From NCBI GenBank assembly GCA_910575475.1, contig CAJTGD010000018.1, positions 56,540-120,539 of the forward strand: 64,000 nt of DNA, given 5' to 3'. The notes beneath the pieces were generated by a model. It searched no databases and had not been told where the DNA came from. It saw only the letters and a program-made list of their open reading frames with translations. The position numbers and the translations under genes were made by a program. Of this stretch, positions 49,801 to 58,794 are shown one piece after another. This DNA is from Lachnospiraceae bacterium (GTDB lineage Bacteria; Bacillota; Clostridia; Lachnospirales; Lachnospiraceae). Position 1 is the first letter of the stretch. Every line of letters starts with the position of its first letter.

Positions 49801-50790
49801 ATGAATTTAAAAGGAAGAAATTTTCTGACACTGAAGGATTTTACAAAAGAGGAGATCCTCTATCTGCTTGACCTGGCGGCAGATCTCAAGGACAAGAAGA
49901 AAAAAGGAATCCCGGTAGACCATTACAGAGGCAAGAACGTGGCGCTGATCTTTGAAAAGGACAGTACAAGAACCCGCTGTGCGTTTGAAGTGGCGGCATT
50001 TGACATGGGGATGGGAGCAACCTATCTCGGGCCCACCGGCTCTCAGATGGGCAAAAAGGAGAGCATCGAGGATACGGCGCGGGTACTGGGCAGAATGTAC
50101 GACGGCATCGAATACCGCGGCTTCGGTCAGGATATCGTGGAAGAACTGGCGGAGTACGCGGGGGTTCCGGTATGGAACGGACTGACCAATGAATTTCATC
50201 CCACCCAGATGCTTGCGGATATGCTGACCATCCGGGAGCAGTTCGGCAAGCTGGAGGGGATCCGCCTGGTCTATATGGGAGATGCCAGATTCAACATGGG
50301 CAATTCCCTGATGGTGGCATGCTCCAAGCTGGGGATGCATTTTGTGGCATGCACCACAAAGGAATTCTTCCCGAGTGAAGAGCTGGTAGAGCTGTGCAGA
50401 GGCTATGCGGCGGAATCCGGCGCGACCATTACCCTGACAGAGGATGTGGAAAGCGGAACAAAGGATGCGGACGTGATCTATACGGACGTATGGGTATCCA
50501 TGGGCGAACCCGATGAGGTTTGGGAGAAGAGGATCAAAGCGCTGACTCCTTACAAGGTGACCAAAAAAGTTATGGAAAATGCTTCTGCAAACGCGATCTT
50601 CCTGCACTGCCTGCCGTCCTTCCATGACCTGAAGACGACCATCGGAAAGCAGATAGGAGAGCGGTTTGGAATTGAAGACATGGAAGTGACGGACGAGGTC
50701 TTCGAGTCAGAGCAGTCCAAGGTCTTTGACGAGGCAGAGAACCGGATGCATACGATCAAAGCAGTGATGGTGGCTACACTGGGAGAATAG
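49801..50790 (+). CDS. argF: Ornithine carbamoyltransferase
   Basis: 329 residues from the ATG at 49801 (GAGG eight bases before; ATG 49795 is too close to it). Forms citrulline from ornithine and carbamoyl phosphate. Carbamoyl-phosphate loop [27 protein letters not shown] and the ornithine-site Cys in [10 protein letters not shown]. No other arginine gene is adjacent; it could be biosynthetic ArgF or deiminase-pathway ArcB, which look alike. Confidence 0.93.
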   Translation: MNLKGRNFLTLKDFTKEEILYLLDLAADLKDKKKKGIPVDHYRGKNVALIFEKDSTRTRCAFEVAAFDMGMGATYLGPTGSQMGKKESIEDTARVLGRMYDGIEYRGFGQDIVEELAEYAGVPVWNGLTNEFHPTQMLADMLTIREQFGKLEGIRLVYMGDARFNMGNSLMVACSKLGMHFVACTTKEFFPSEELVELCRGYAAESGATITLTEDVESGTKDADVIYTDVWVSMGEPDEVWEKRIKALTPYKVTKKVMENASANAIFLHCLPSFHDLKTTIGKQIGERFGIEDMEVTDEVFESEQSKVFDEAENRMHTIKAVMVATLGE

Positions 50791-50800
50791 GTGAAGATTT

Positions 50801-51787
50801 TTGAAAACGAAGATTTTGAAGCTTCTCCGGGAGAGCGAGGGCTATGTGTCCGGGCAGAGGCTGTGCGAGGAGTTCGGCGTATCCCGGACTGCCGTATGGA
50901 AGGTCATCAACCAGCTGAAGGAAGAAGGATACCATGTAGAGGCCGTAAAGAACAGGGGATACCGGATCGTGGATATTCCGGATGTCCTGTCTGAGGAAGA
51001 GCTGAAAAGCCTGCTCACCGGGAAGACGCAGTGGGCGGGCCAGGAGATTTATTATTTCCCGGATACGGATTCTACCAATATCCGGGCAAAGGAGCTGGGA
51101 GAAAAAGGGGCGCCCCACGGGACCCTTGCGGTGGCCGGCCGGCAGAGCGCGGGACGGGGCAGGCGCGGCAGGGGATGGGAATCTCCGCCGGGCTGCAGCA
51201 TCTATATGTCGATCCTGCTCAGACCTCAGTTCCTTCCGTCCAGGGCGCCCATGCTGACCCTGGCGATGGCATACAGCGTCGCAGAGGCGCTTAAGAAATG
51301 TACCGGGCAGGAGATCGGGATCAAATGGCCCAATGACATTGTACTGAACGGAAAGAAACTGGTGGGGATCCTGACGGAGATGAGCTCGGAGATCGACTAT
51401 ATCAATCATGTGGTGATCGGGGTGGGGATCAATGTCAATATGGATTCTTTTTCGGAAGAGATCGCGAAAACCGCGACCTCCCTTCGGATCGAGACCGGGC
51501 AGGTCATGAAGCGGAGCACCCTGATCGCAGAGATCATGAAGCATTTTGAGCGGGATTATGACACGTTTCTCAGGACGGGAGATCTGTCCGGGATTCGGGA
51601 GGCTTATAACAGCCTTCTGGTAAACTGCGGGAAAGAGGTCAGGATACTCGGCGCAAAGGAACCATACCAGGCACTGGCCCTGGGGATCAACGACGGCGGA
51701 GAACTCCTGGTGAGAAGGCAGGACGGAAGCGAGGAGGCTGTTTACGCCGGAGAGGTTTCGGTTCGGGGGATTTATGGATATGTATGA
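50801..51787 (+). CDS. birA: Biotin--[acetyl-CoA-carboxylase] ligase and biotin repressor
   Basis: 328 residues, TTG start at 50801 preceded by AGGTGA. N-terminal winged helix (EGYVSGQRLCEEFGVSRTAVWKVINQL) for operator binding, central ligase with the biotinyl-AMP loop GRGRRGRGWESPPG and KWPNDIVLNGKKLVGILTE, and the C-terminal SH3-like domain. Attaches biotin to carboxylase carrier proteins and probably represses biotin genes. Overlaps the next gene by 14 bases. Confidence 0.93.
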   Translation: MKTKILKLLRESEGYVSGQRLCEEFGVSRTAVWKVINQLKEEGYHVEAVKNRGYRIVDIPDVLSEEELKSLLTGKTQWAGQEIYYFPDTDSTNIRAKELGEKGAPHGTLAVAGRQSAGRGRRGRGWESPPGCSIYMSILLRPQFLPSRAPMLTLAMAYSVAEALKKCTGQEIGIKWPNDIVLNGKKLVGILTEMSSEIDYINHVVIGVGINVNMDSFSEEIAKTATSLRIETGQVMKRSTLIAEIMKHFERDYDTFLRTGDLSGIREAYNSLLVNCGKEVRILGAKEPYQALALGINDGGELLVRRQDGSEEAVYAGEVSVRGIYGYV

Positions 51788-52127
51788 GGCTATGGAAGAA
51801 GAGATCGTATTATGTGCCGCCAGCTCCTATGAGCGGAAATTTTATTTGAATCCGGAGTTTGAAGCCCTGCCGGAGAGTATACGCCAGGAACTGCAGATCA
51901 TGTGCGTGATGTACACGGAGGATGTGGGCGGAGTGCTCATGCTGGTATTTGACGGGGAGGGCAGTCTGGAATTGAAGGTAGACCATGAGGAAGACGATTT
52001 CCTCTTTGACGAGATCGGAAGCGTACTCAAGATCAAGCAGATGCAGCAGGAGCGGCGGGAATTGTTTGAGTCGTTGGAGATGTTTTTCCGGGTGTTTTAT
52101 CTCGGTGAGGAGTTTACTGCGGAATGA
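51774..52127 (+). CDS. Conserved hypothetical protein, 117 aa (DUF6145-like)
   Basis: Acidic soluble protein: EEEIVLCAASSYERKFYLNP, CVMYTEDVGGVLMLVFDGEG, DEIGSVLKIKQMQQERREL. I think it belongs to the clostridial DUF6145 group, but this is from memory and function is unknown. Its start overlaps the birA end, suggesting cotranscription with birA and coaX. Confidence 0.75.
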   Translation: MDMYEAMEEEIVLCAASSYERKFYLNPEFEALPESIRQELQIMCVMYTEDVGGVLMLVFDGEGSLELKVDHEEDDFLFDEIGSVLKIKQMQQERRELFESLEMFFRVFYLGEEFTAE

Positions 52128-52230
52128 GAAAGGGCATCACTTCGGGAAATGTTAAACGCATGCCGAACAGAAATGAACCGGTCGGGTGCTCCGGGGAAAG
52201 TCTATATTTAGGATCAGGAGAAAAAACAGA

Positions 52231-53001
52231 ATGCTTTTGACGATTGACGTTGGAAATACCAATATTACATTAGGCGTTTTTAAAGAAGAGATACTGCTTG
52301 GGACGTTCCGGATGACCACAAAGCGTCCCCGGACCTCGGATGAATATGGATTCACGATCTGCGGAATCCTGGAACACAGGAATATCTGTCCCCAGGATAT
52401 CCATGCGGTGATCATTGCGTCGGTGGTTCCGGATATCATGCATTCCCTGACAAGCGGGATCATCAAATATCTGAATGTGCTTCCTCTGATCGTGTCCGCG
52501 GGGATCAAGACGGGAATCCGCATCGTGACGGAGAATCCGAAGGAGATCGGGCCGGACCGGATCGTGGATGCGGTGGCCGGTTATGAATTGTTCGGCGGTC
52601 CGGTCATCGTGGTGGACTTCGGGACTGCCACGACCTACGACCTGATCGGGCCGAAGGGAACCTTTGAGGCAGGGATCACGGCTCCGGGGCTGGAGACGGC
52701 AGGACGCTCCCTCTGGGGCGGCGCAGCCATGCTCCCGGCGATCGAGATCCGCAAGCCGGCGTCCATACTGGCGAAGGAGACCATTTCCAGTATGCAGGCG
52801 GGGCTGGTGTACGGCGCTATCGGGCAGACGGAATACATCATCCGGAAGATCAAGGAGGAATCCGGGTATCCGGACGCTAAGGTGGTAGCGACCGGAGGCC
52901 TGGGCAAGATCATCGCGCCGGAGACGGACACCATTGACGAGTATGATCCGGAGCTGACACTGAACGGTCTGCGCCTGATCTATCATAAGAACAGAAAATA
53001 A
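52231..53001 (+). CDS. coaX: Type III pantothenate kinase
   Basis: 256 residues from the ATG at 52231 (AGGAG ten bases before). First step of CoA synthesis. ASKHA fold: [14 protein letters not shown] (phosphate 1), [29 protein letters not shown] (adenosine side) and [19 protein letters not shown]. Length normal. Confidence 0.95.
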   Translation: MLLTIDVGNTNITLGVFKEEILLGTFRMTTKRPRTSDEYGFTICGILEHRNICPQDIHAVIIASVVPDIMHSLTSGIIKYLNVLPLIVSAGIKTGIRIVTENPKEIGPDRIVDAVAGYELFGGPVIVVDFGTATTYDLIGPKGTFEAGITAPGLETAGRSLWGGAAMLPAIEIRKPASILAKETISSMQAGLVYGAIGQTEYIIRKIKEESGYPDAKVVATGGLGKIIAPETDTIDEYDPELTLNGLRLIYHKNRK

Positions 53002-53015
53002 GAAATCGGGTAACG

Positions 53016-53059
53016 ATTCAGAACGGCAGCAGACGGGTCTGGGGTCTGTTGTTCTGAAT
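53016..53059. repeat. 44-nt dyad repeat, copy B
   Basis: Strong hairpin with arms ATTCAGAAC and GTTCTGAAT that extends outward (AACG/CGTT). It matches copy A at 11647 at 35 of 44 positions. No T run, so not an ordinary terminator. Confidence 0.6.
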
Positions 53060-53080
53060 CGTTATGAAATTGGAATAATT

Positions 53081-54046
53081 ATGGCAAAACAGCTTAAAAT
53101 AGGAAATGTACTTCTTGAAAATATTTATATTTTAGGCCCCATGGCAGGTGTGACGGACCTGCCATTCCGTTTGTTGTGCAAAGAACAGGGGGCCGGACTC
53201 CTCTGTATGGAAATGGTCAGCGCCAAGGCTATTTTATACAACAATAAAAATACGGAAAGCCTGCTCGAGATCCATCCGGAAGAAACGCCGGTATCTCTGC
53301 AGCTCTTCGGCTCGGACCCGAAGATCGTCAGCGAGATGGCAAAGCGGATCGAAGAACGTCCGTTTTCTATCCTGGACATCAACATGGGCTGTCCCGTTCC
53401 GAAGGTGGTGCGCAACGGGGAAGGCTCGGCGCTGATGAAGGATCCGAAGCTGGTCTATGAGCTGGTCCACGGGGTGGTCCGGGCCATCCGGAAGCCGGTT
53501 ACCGTGAAGATCCGCAAAGGCTTCGACGAGGAACATGTCAATGCGGTGGAGATTGCCAGGATCGCGGAAGAGGCAGGCGCGGCGGCGATCGCCGTACACG
53601 GACGGACCCGGGAACAATATTACTCCGGCAGGGCGGACTGGGAGATCATCCGCCAGGTGAAGGAAGCGGTCCGGATCCCGGTCATCGGAAATGGAGATGT
53701 GACCTCCGGGGAGCGGGCGGCCGCGCTTCGGGAGCAGACCGGATGCGACGGCGTGATGATCGCCCGGGGCGCGCAGGGGAATCCGTGGATCTTTTCGGAA
53801 CTGCTTGCCTATGAAGAAACGGGCGCCTTTCCTCTCCGGCCGGATATTGATGAGCTCCGCAGCACCATGCTGCGCCATGCCCGGCTGCAGATCGAATATA
53901 AGGGAAATTATCTCGGGATCCGGGAGATGCGCAAGCATGTAGCCTGGTACACAAAGGGACTGCGCGGCGCGGCCCGGCTGAGAGAACAGATCAACAAAGT
54001 GGAGAGCTATGAAGAGCTGGAGGAGCTTTTGAACTGCGGCTTGTAA
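53081..54046 (+). CDS. dusB: tRNA-dihydrouridine synthase B
   Basis: 321 residues, FMN TIM barrel then a helical RNA-binding domain. GPMAGVTDLPFRLLC at the start, catalytic Cys in INMGCPVPKV, AVHGRTREQYYSG and IGNGDV...GVMIARGAQGNPWIF. Reduces specific uridines in tRNA using NADPH. The ribosome site is weak. Confidence 0.94.
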   Translation: MAKQLKIGNVLLENIYILGPMAGVTDLPFRLLCKEQGAGLLCMEMVSAKAILYNNKNTESLLEIHPEETPVSLQLFGSDPKIVSEMAKRIEERPFSILDINMGCPVPKVVRNGEGSALMKDPKLVYELVHGVVRAIRKPVTVKIRKGFDEEHVNAVEIARIAEEAGAAAIAVHGRTREQYYSGRADWEIIRQVKEAVRIPVIGNGDVTSGERAAALREQTGCDGVMIARGAQGNPWIFSELLAYEETGAFPLRPDIDELRSTMLRHARLQIEYKGNYLGIREMRKHVAWYTKGLRGAARLREQINKVESYEELEELLNCGL

Positions 54047-54109
54047 AGAAGAAGACCTGTCAGTACATATAGACGGCAATATCATGCAGAATCCTCGGGA
54101 GGAGAACGA

Positions 54110-55258
54110 ATGGACTTAAATAAAGAAAATATGCGGAAAATAAGGGAACTGATCGTCTTTACGATCGTCATTCTGATCGCACTCTGGAAATTTACTCTGG
54201 TGATGGATTTCGTGAGATTCATCTTCAACATCATCTTTCCGTTTTTACTGGGCGGCGCGATCGCGTTTATCCTCAATGTGCCCATGAGTTTTCTGGAAAG
54301 CAAGATATTTGGAAATCCGCGTATAGAGGGAAAGCCTGCGCAGAAATTTGCCAGGCCGTGCAGTCTGACGCTGACCATCCTCGGTGTGATCGGCATCATC
54401 GCACTGGTGATGTTCGTTGTGATCCCGCAGCTTGGCACCACCTTCATGGGGCTGGGGAAGACAATTCAGGATTTTACACCGGTTGCCATGGCATGGGTAG
54501 AAGAATTGTTCCATAACAATCAGGAGATCATGGAGCTGCTCGAGGGGATCAATATGGACTGGGATAAGCTCCTGGAAGGTCTGACCGCGTTTTTTAAGAA
54601 CGGCGCGGGAAGCGTGCTGGATACGACCATGTCCGCGGCGAAAAGCATCATCAGCAGCGTGACTACATTTTTCATTGCATTTGTATTTTCCTGCTACATC
54701 CTGCTGCAGAAGGAAAAGCTGCATGTGCAGGTAAAGAAGATCTTCTATGCGTATCTCCCGAAGAAGATTGTGGAAAAGATCCTGGATGTCTGCTCTCTGA
54801 CCTACCGGACCTTTGCCAGCTTCCTGGCCGGGCAGTGCGTGGAGGCGCTGATCCTGGGGCTGATGTTTTTGGTGACCATGTGGATCCTGCGCCTGCCCTA
54901 TGCCCTTCTGGTGGGTGTCCTCATTGCGTTTACGGCGCTGATCCCGATCTTCGGGGCATTTATCGGATGCGTGGTGGGGGCCTTCCTGATCCTGATGGTC
55001 AACCCGGTCAAGGCCATTACCTTCGTGGCCATGTTTCTGGTGCTGCAGCAGGTGGAGGGAAACCTGATCTATCCCAGAGTTGTGGGAAATTCCGTGGGAC
55101 TGCCTTCCATCTGGGTGCTGGCCGCGGTCAGTATCGGCGGCAGTCTCATGGGCGTAGTGGGAATGCTCGTATTCATCCCATTAGTATCCGTCGTGTATAT
55201 CCTGTTCCGGGGAGATGTGTATAAAAGGCTGGAAAAGAAAGGGATTGAGCTGGAATAA
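54110..55258 (+). CDS. AI-2E family transporter (UPF0118)
   Basis: 382 residues, about eight membrane helices with a central soluble segment (about 120-195). The C-terminal motif LVGVLIAFTALIPIFGAFIG and NLIYPRVVGNSVGLPSIWVL is the family hallmark. Members were linked to autoinducer-2 export, Na+/H+ exchange and other traffic; the substrate here is open. GGAGGAG five bases before the start. Confidence 0.9.
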   Translation: MDLNKENMRKIRELIVFTIVILIALWKFTLVMDFVRFIFNIIFPFLLGGAIAFILNVPMSFLESKIFGNPRIEGKPAQKFARPCSLTLTILGVIGIIALVMFVVIPQLGTTFMGLGKTIQDFTPVAMAWVEELFHNNQEIMELLEGINMDWDKLLEGLTAFFKNGAGSVLDTTMSAAKSIISSVTTFFIAFVFSCYILLQKEKLHVQVKKIFYAYLPKKIVEKILDVCSLTYRTFASFLAGQCVEALILGLMFLVTMWILRLPYALLVGVLIAFTALIPIFGAFIGCVVGAFLILMVNPVKAITFVAMFLVLQQVEGNLIYPRVVGNSVGLPSIWVLAAVSIGGSLMGVVGMLVFIPLVSVVYILFRGDVYKRLEKKGIELE

Positions 55259-55265
55259 AAATGAA

Positions 55266-55295
55266 TAGATCTGTACTTGCAGGAGTACAGATCTA
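55266..55295 (+). terminator. Hairpin after the AI-2E gene
   Basis: Perfect stem TAGATCTGTACT / AGTACAGATCTA, eight bases past the stop; T run lacking. Confidence 0.55.
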
Positions 55296-55332
55296 TAAAG
55301 TGTAGCAGGGCTGCCTGGAAACGCAGTTGTTT

Positions 55333-55372
55333 TCCGGCCGCTGCCAAATAGTTCCGGACAGCGGCCGATTTT
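55333..55372. terminator. Bidirectional terminator between AI-2E and tetR-type genes
   Basis: Stem CGGCCGCTG / CAGCGGCCG with ATTTT on the plus side and TTTTCC-complement A run on the other. Confidence 0.8.
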
Positions 55373-55430
55373 GTATGGAAACTATAGGAAAAAACAGAAA
55401 CAGATTGCGCAGGATATTTCCATACAGTCG

Positions 55431-56054
55431 CTAAATATCGTTCTGCGCCGCAGGCAGTGTATGCGCCCGTATGATCGCCCGGATGGCATTGTAGAGATCT
55501 GGCTTCAATTCCTCAAAGCTTACAGGTTCATTTTCCAATATCGTACTGTAGCAGGCAGAGCTGGCAAGCTCCGCGATCAAAAAGAGCATGGTCTCCGGGG
55601 CGCGCAGACGGAGAGTGGGGTCCGCCTGTATCAGCTGCTGGAAATACTCCATGCTGCTCAGTTCGGCATCTTCTTCACTCTTTGTTACAGCCTGACGGAA
55701 GACACCCCAGCTCAGATTTTTGGAAATGAACCGGAGAACAGGTTTGTTTTTTTCCAGCTTTCCGATCACATAATCTACGATAAAGATCATCTTGTCCTCA
55801 AAGGCCGGGATATCCGACTTCTGGAGCTCCTCGTGTGCGGACAGGAACAGCTTTCTGGCGGTCTCAGCGATGAGCCTGTCCCGGATCTCATATTTATCCT
55901 TGAAATAAAGATAGAACGTGCCCTTTGCCACGCCGGCCTTCTGGACGATATCGTGGATGGATGTCTTGACGATCCCCTGTGATAAAAATAGATCATATGC
56001 ACTGGAAAAAAGAGCATCCAGCTTCAGTTGTTTGTTTTCTTCGACTTTTCCCAT
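55431..56054 (-). CDS. TetR/AcrR family repressor
   Basis: 207 residues from the ATG at 56054 (AAGGAG before it). Helix-turn-helix KTSIHDIVQKAGVAKGTFYLYFKDK near the N-terminus, then an all-helical ligand domain. It is probably autorepressed: two TGAC-N5-GTCA sites lie in its promoter, and the same sites control the MMPL operon 2.6 kb away. The ligand is unknown. Confidence 0.92.
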   Translation of the reverse strand: MGKVEENKQLKLDALFSSAYDLFLSQGIVKTSIHDIVQKAGVAKGTFYLYFKDKYEIRDRLIAETARKLFLSAHEELQKSDIPAFEDKMIFIVDYVIGKLEKNKPVLRFISKNLSWGVFRQAVTKSEEDAELSSMEYFQQLIQADPTLRLRAPETMLFLIAELASSACYSTILENEPVSFEELKPDLYNAIRAIIRAHTLPAAQNDI

Positions 56055-56116
56055 AGTTTTTCTCCTTTGACCCGGCAGAGCATCCGGGGAAAGCTTCCGC
56101 ATTTTGAATGTAATCT

Positions 56117-56179
56117 ATTATAAATGAAAAATGACCAAAAGTCAATATTTTCTACTAAAAATTGACTTTTGGTCATTTT
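56117..56179. promoter_or_regulatory. TetR operators and tetR-type promoter
   Basis: Inverted 19-base arms at 56128-56146 and 56161-56179, each containing a TGAC-N5-GTCA site (TGACCAAAAGTCA at 56132, its reverse complement at 56163). The minus-strand promoter TTGACT (56145-56140), N17, TATAAT (56122-56117) has its -35 box inside the left site. Confidence 0.85.
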
Positions 56180-56208
56180 GTATAAAAAAGAAGAGAAATG
56201 GAAGCAAT

Positions 56209-57489
56209 CTAAAAAAGTTCCTTCCCGGCCGCGTATTTCCCGACAAGCCGTCCGCCTTCCTCTGCCAGATAGATATACCGTTCCAGGCGTTCCTTTGTGC
56301 TCAATTCTTTTGTTGTACGGATGCCTGTATCATCAAGCACCAGCGCATCCACTTCATATCCTTCCTCAAAGCTCCCTGTTTTCCCAAAGAAGGATCCGCC
56401 GCCCTTTGTCGCCAGGAAAAATGCCTCCTCCATGGTCAGGGGCTTCCGGTTCTGATCCGCCAGCCGCCAGTACAGCTTGGAAACTCCGATGGCATCGGCC
56501 ATGCAGCGGAACATGGACATATTAGCCCCGCCCGCGATATCGGTTCCAAGTCCGGTGGGGATTCCCGCCTCCAGATATCTGCGGATGGGCGCGATCCCGG
56601 AAGAAAGATTGATGTTGGACTGGGGACAGTGTGCCACATACACCCCGTTTTTCTTCATCAGCTCCACTTCCTGATCCGAAGAATGCACACAATGGGCCAT
56701 CACTGTTTTCACGTCTCCGCCGAACAGCCCATAATGCTCATACACATTTCCATAGCAGGATGACCAGGGAAACAGCTCCTGTACCCATGCGATTTCGGAC
56801 AGATTTTCCGACAGGTGGGACTGCACCGGAAGGCCGTATTCCTTCTGCAGCTTTCCCAGCCCTTCCAGCAGGGGCCCGCTGCATGTAGGCGCAAACCGCG
56901 GGGTAAGGATGGGATGGGCATTGGGATATTTCCCGGAGGTCTCACGAAGCCATGCGGCAGTACTTTCCAGCGACACGTGGGCGTCCGTTTCCCGCAGATC
57001 ATCCGTGCAGTTCTGATCCATATTGACCTTGCCGACATAAGTGACCAGCCCGGAAGCATCCAGCTCCTTCATCAGAAATTCCGTGGCCGGAAGATGGATG
57101 GTTCCGAAAATAACAGCCCTTGTGGACGCGCTTTTTCTCAGATCTTCCACAAAGATCCGATAGGCTTTTTCCGCATATTCCGGATCCGCGTATCTGCTTT
57201 CCTCCGGAAATGTATGGGTATTCAGCCAGTCCAGCAGCTCCAGGTCCATTCCGATGCCCCGGAAAGGATACTGGGGGGCATGGACATGCAGGTCGGTCAT
57301 GCCGGGGATGATGAGCCGGTCTCCATAGTCCTTCACCGGCAGATTTTGATATTTGTCCGGAATCACCGGAAAGACACCCCGGGAAATTCCTTCGCAGCAG
57401 ACCAGATAGCCCTGCTCAGTTACTGACAGGCGGTCTTTTGTCTCAGAATAACAGAGATTGCCTTTTAAAATAAATGAATGTTCGTGCAT
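56209..57489 (-). CDS. guaD: Guanine deaminase
   Basis: 426 residues, amidohydrolase barrel. Zinc His pair in TDLHVHAPQYPF, HTFPEE loop, SHLSEN with the third His, MAHCVHSS and the catalytic Asp in GLGTDIAGG. Converts guanine to xanthine and ammonia. It is downstream of the purine permease gene and behind a guanine-type riboswitch, so the pair imports and deaminates guanine. With xpt in the same genome, xanthine could be recycled to XMP. Confidence 0.93.
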   Translation of the reverse strand: MHEHSFILKGNLCYSETKDRLSVTEQGYLVCCEGISRGVFPVIPDKYQNLPVKDYGDRLIIPGMTDLHVHAPQYPFRGIGMDLELLDWLNTHTFPEESRYADPEYAEKAYRIFVEDLRKSASTRAVIFGTIHLPATEFLMKELDASGLVTYVGKVNMDQNCTDDLRETDAHVSLESTAAWLRETSGKYPNAHPILTPRFAPTCSGPLLEGLGKLQKEYGLPVQSHLSENLSEIAWVQELFPWSSCYGNVYEHYGLFGGDVKTVMAHCVHSSDQEVELMKKNGVYVAHCPQSNINLSSGIAPIRRYLEAGIPTGLGTDIAGGANMSMFRCMADAIGVSKLYWRLADQNRKPLTMEEAFFLATKGGGSFFGKTGSFEEGYEVDALVLDDTGIRTTKELSTKERLERYIYLAEEGGRLVGKYAAGKELF

Positions 57490-57531
57490 AGAAAACCCTC
57501 CTTTTTATGTATTATATCCCATTTATAACAT

Positions 57532-58254
57532 TTATCCCAGAGTCATAAATGCATATCGTATTACAAAGACAAATGCAATGATAAAAGTCAAAGCTTTTAC
57601 ATCCTGCTTTCTGCCGATCAGGAGCTTTATCAGGCAGAATGTGATCAGGCCGATCAACGCTGTCAGCGCGCCGCCGAGCAGAGTCAGATCTGCGTCTTCG
57701 GATCTCCACTGTGAAAAATCCACCATGCCTACGAGTGTTGCCGAATTGGAAATGACAATGCCGGCATTTTTCAGCCCGATGATGGTGATGAACAGGCCGA
57801 CTCCCGGCGTGATCGCCGACTTTACCGAGTCCGGGATCGAACGGATGATGGCCTCTCTGAGCCCGACGGCAGTAATAATGATAAAAAAGATACCGGAAAG
57901 GAATACGATCACCAGCGCCTGACCGTAAGTATACCCCATTCCAAGGACAACGGTATAGGCAAAAAATGCATTCAGCCCCATTCCGGGCGCCTGTACAAAT
58001 GGAACCTTTGCATACAGGGCGCACAGCGCGGTCCCGATAAACGCTCCGATACAGGTTCCGATGAATACGCCGTTTGCGATCCGCCCTGCCATTGCGGCAT
58101 CCCCCATGATCGCATAAGGATCTGACAGAACCTGCGGATTCAGGATCAGGATATAGGCGATCGTGATAAAGGTAGTCACCCCGGCCAGAATTTCCGTTCT
58201 TACAGTTGTGTTGTTGTCTTTCAGATGAAATATCCGTTCTAATTTTTCGCTCAT
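57532..58254 (-). CDS. Purine permease, PbuG/AzgA family, internally deleted
   Basis: 240 residues from the ATG at 58254 (AGGAGG before it); the family is about 430-450. The first 200 residues follow AzgA/PbuG well: GVTTFITIAYILILNP, QAPGMGLNAFFAYT, and SVKSAITPGVGLFITIIGLKNAG. Then ALTALIGL runs directly into ITFCLIKLLIGRKQDVKAL and FVIRYAF, which is the normal C-terminal end of the family. About 190 residues, the middle and second-half helices, are missing without a frame break. Transport activity is doubtful. Confidence 0.82.
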   Translation of the reverse strand: MSEKLERIFHLKDNNTTVRTEILAGVTTFITIAYILILNPQVLSDPYAIMGDAAMAGRIANGVFIGTCIGAFIGTALCALYAKVPFVQAPGMGLNAFFAYTVVLGMGYTYGQALVIVFLSGIFFIIITAVGLREAIIRSIPDSVKSAITPGVGLFITIIGLKNAGIVISNSATLVGMVDFSQWRSEDADLTLLGGALTALIGLITFCLIKLLIGRKQDVKALTFIIAFVFVIRYAFMTLG

Positions 58255-58465
58255 ATGTTTTTTCCTCCTGCTTAATAAGATTGTTTTTGATCCATACTGC
58301 ATACCAGAGCATGCGGAACAATGCCGCGGCAGTGTTCATATGGAACTGGATTTATCTTAAATGAAGTGCTTTCCTCCCCTGACCGGTATGACTCACACCC
58401 GCTTTCCATACCCGTCGGTTTCTGCCGTCCCTCCTTTCAGGTAAACACCTTTGCAAATTAAGAAC

Positions 58466-58508
58466 AAAAAAAGAATTAACTACAATAACTTAATGTCTAT
58501 GTAGTCAA
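58466..58508 (-). terminator. Terminator overlapping the purine aptamer
   Basis: Minus-strand stem TTGACTACA (58508-58500) / TGTAGTTAA (58484-58476), then TTCTTTTTTT. Its left arm is made of the 3' strand of P3, J3/1 and P1 of the riboswitch, so aptamer and terminator exclude each other. Confidence 0.75.
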
Positions 58509-58562
58509 CTCTTACGGCAGTTGGTAGAAACGCTGGGCCAATCCCCAGTATATACATGTCAG
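58490..58562 (-). ncRNA. Purine (guanine-type) riboswitch
   Basis: Minus strand: P1 ATGTA / TACAT, P2 CTGGG / CCCAG, J2/3 GTTTCTACC, P3 CAACT / AGTTG with CCGTAA loop, and J3/1 GACTA. The C in GACTA (position 74 in the xpt numbering) pairs with guanine; adenine sensors have T there. J1/2 is about one base shorter than usual and P1 is weak. It leads the purine permease and guanine deaminase genes. Confidence 0.85.
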
Positions 58563-58587
58563 CGATTACAGTATTGAATTCGCTTTT

Positions 58588-58616
58588 ATTATATGATAAG
58601 AAAAAATTATTATCAA
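58588..58616 (-). promoter_or_regulatory. Promoter of the purine module
   Basis: Minus strand TTGATA (58616-58611), N17, TATAAT (58593-58588), about 20 bases before the aptamer. The leader to the first codon is about 330 bases. Confidence 0.8.
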
Positions 58617-58671
58617 TTGATTTTATTCACAAAAAGGCGCAGCAGATTTTGTGCACTTTATACATAATAAA

Positions 58672-58774
58672 AAAATGACTAAAAGTCAAAAATTTTTAAA
58701 AATAATATTGACTTTTGGTCATTTCTGTTATATAGTACTTTTTGCAAAGAGGAAAAATGACTAAAGGTCATTTT
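58672..58774 (+). promoter_or_regulatory. TetR operators and promoter of the MMPL operon
   Basis: Three TGAC-N5-GTCA sites: TGACTAAAAGTCA (58676), TGACTTTTGGTCA (58710) and TGACTAAAGGTCA (58758). The promoter TTGACT (58708-58713), N17, TATAGT (58731-58736) has its -35 box inside the second site, exactly as in the tetR-type promoter at 56145. Confidence 0.85.
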
Positions 58775-58794
58775 AGGAAAAGGAGGCATTTTAC

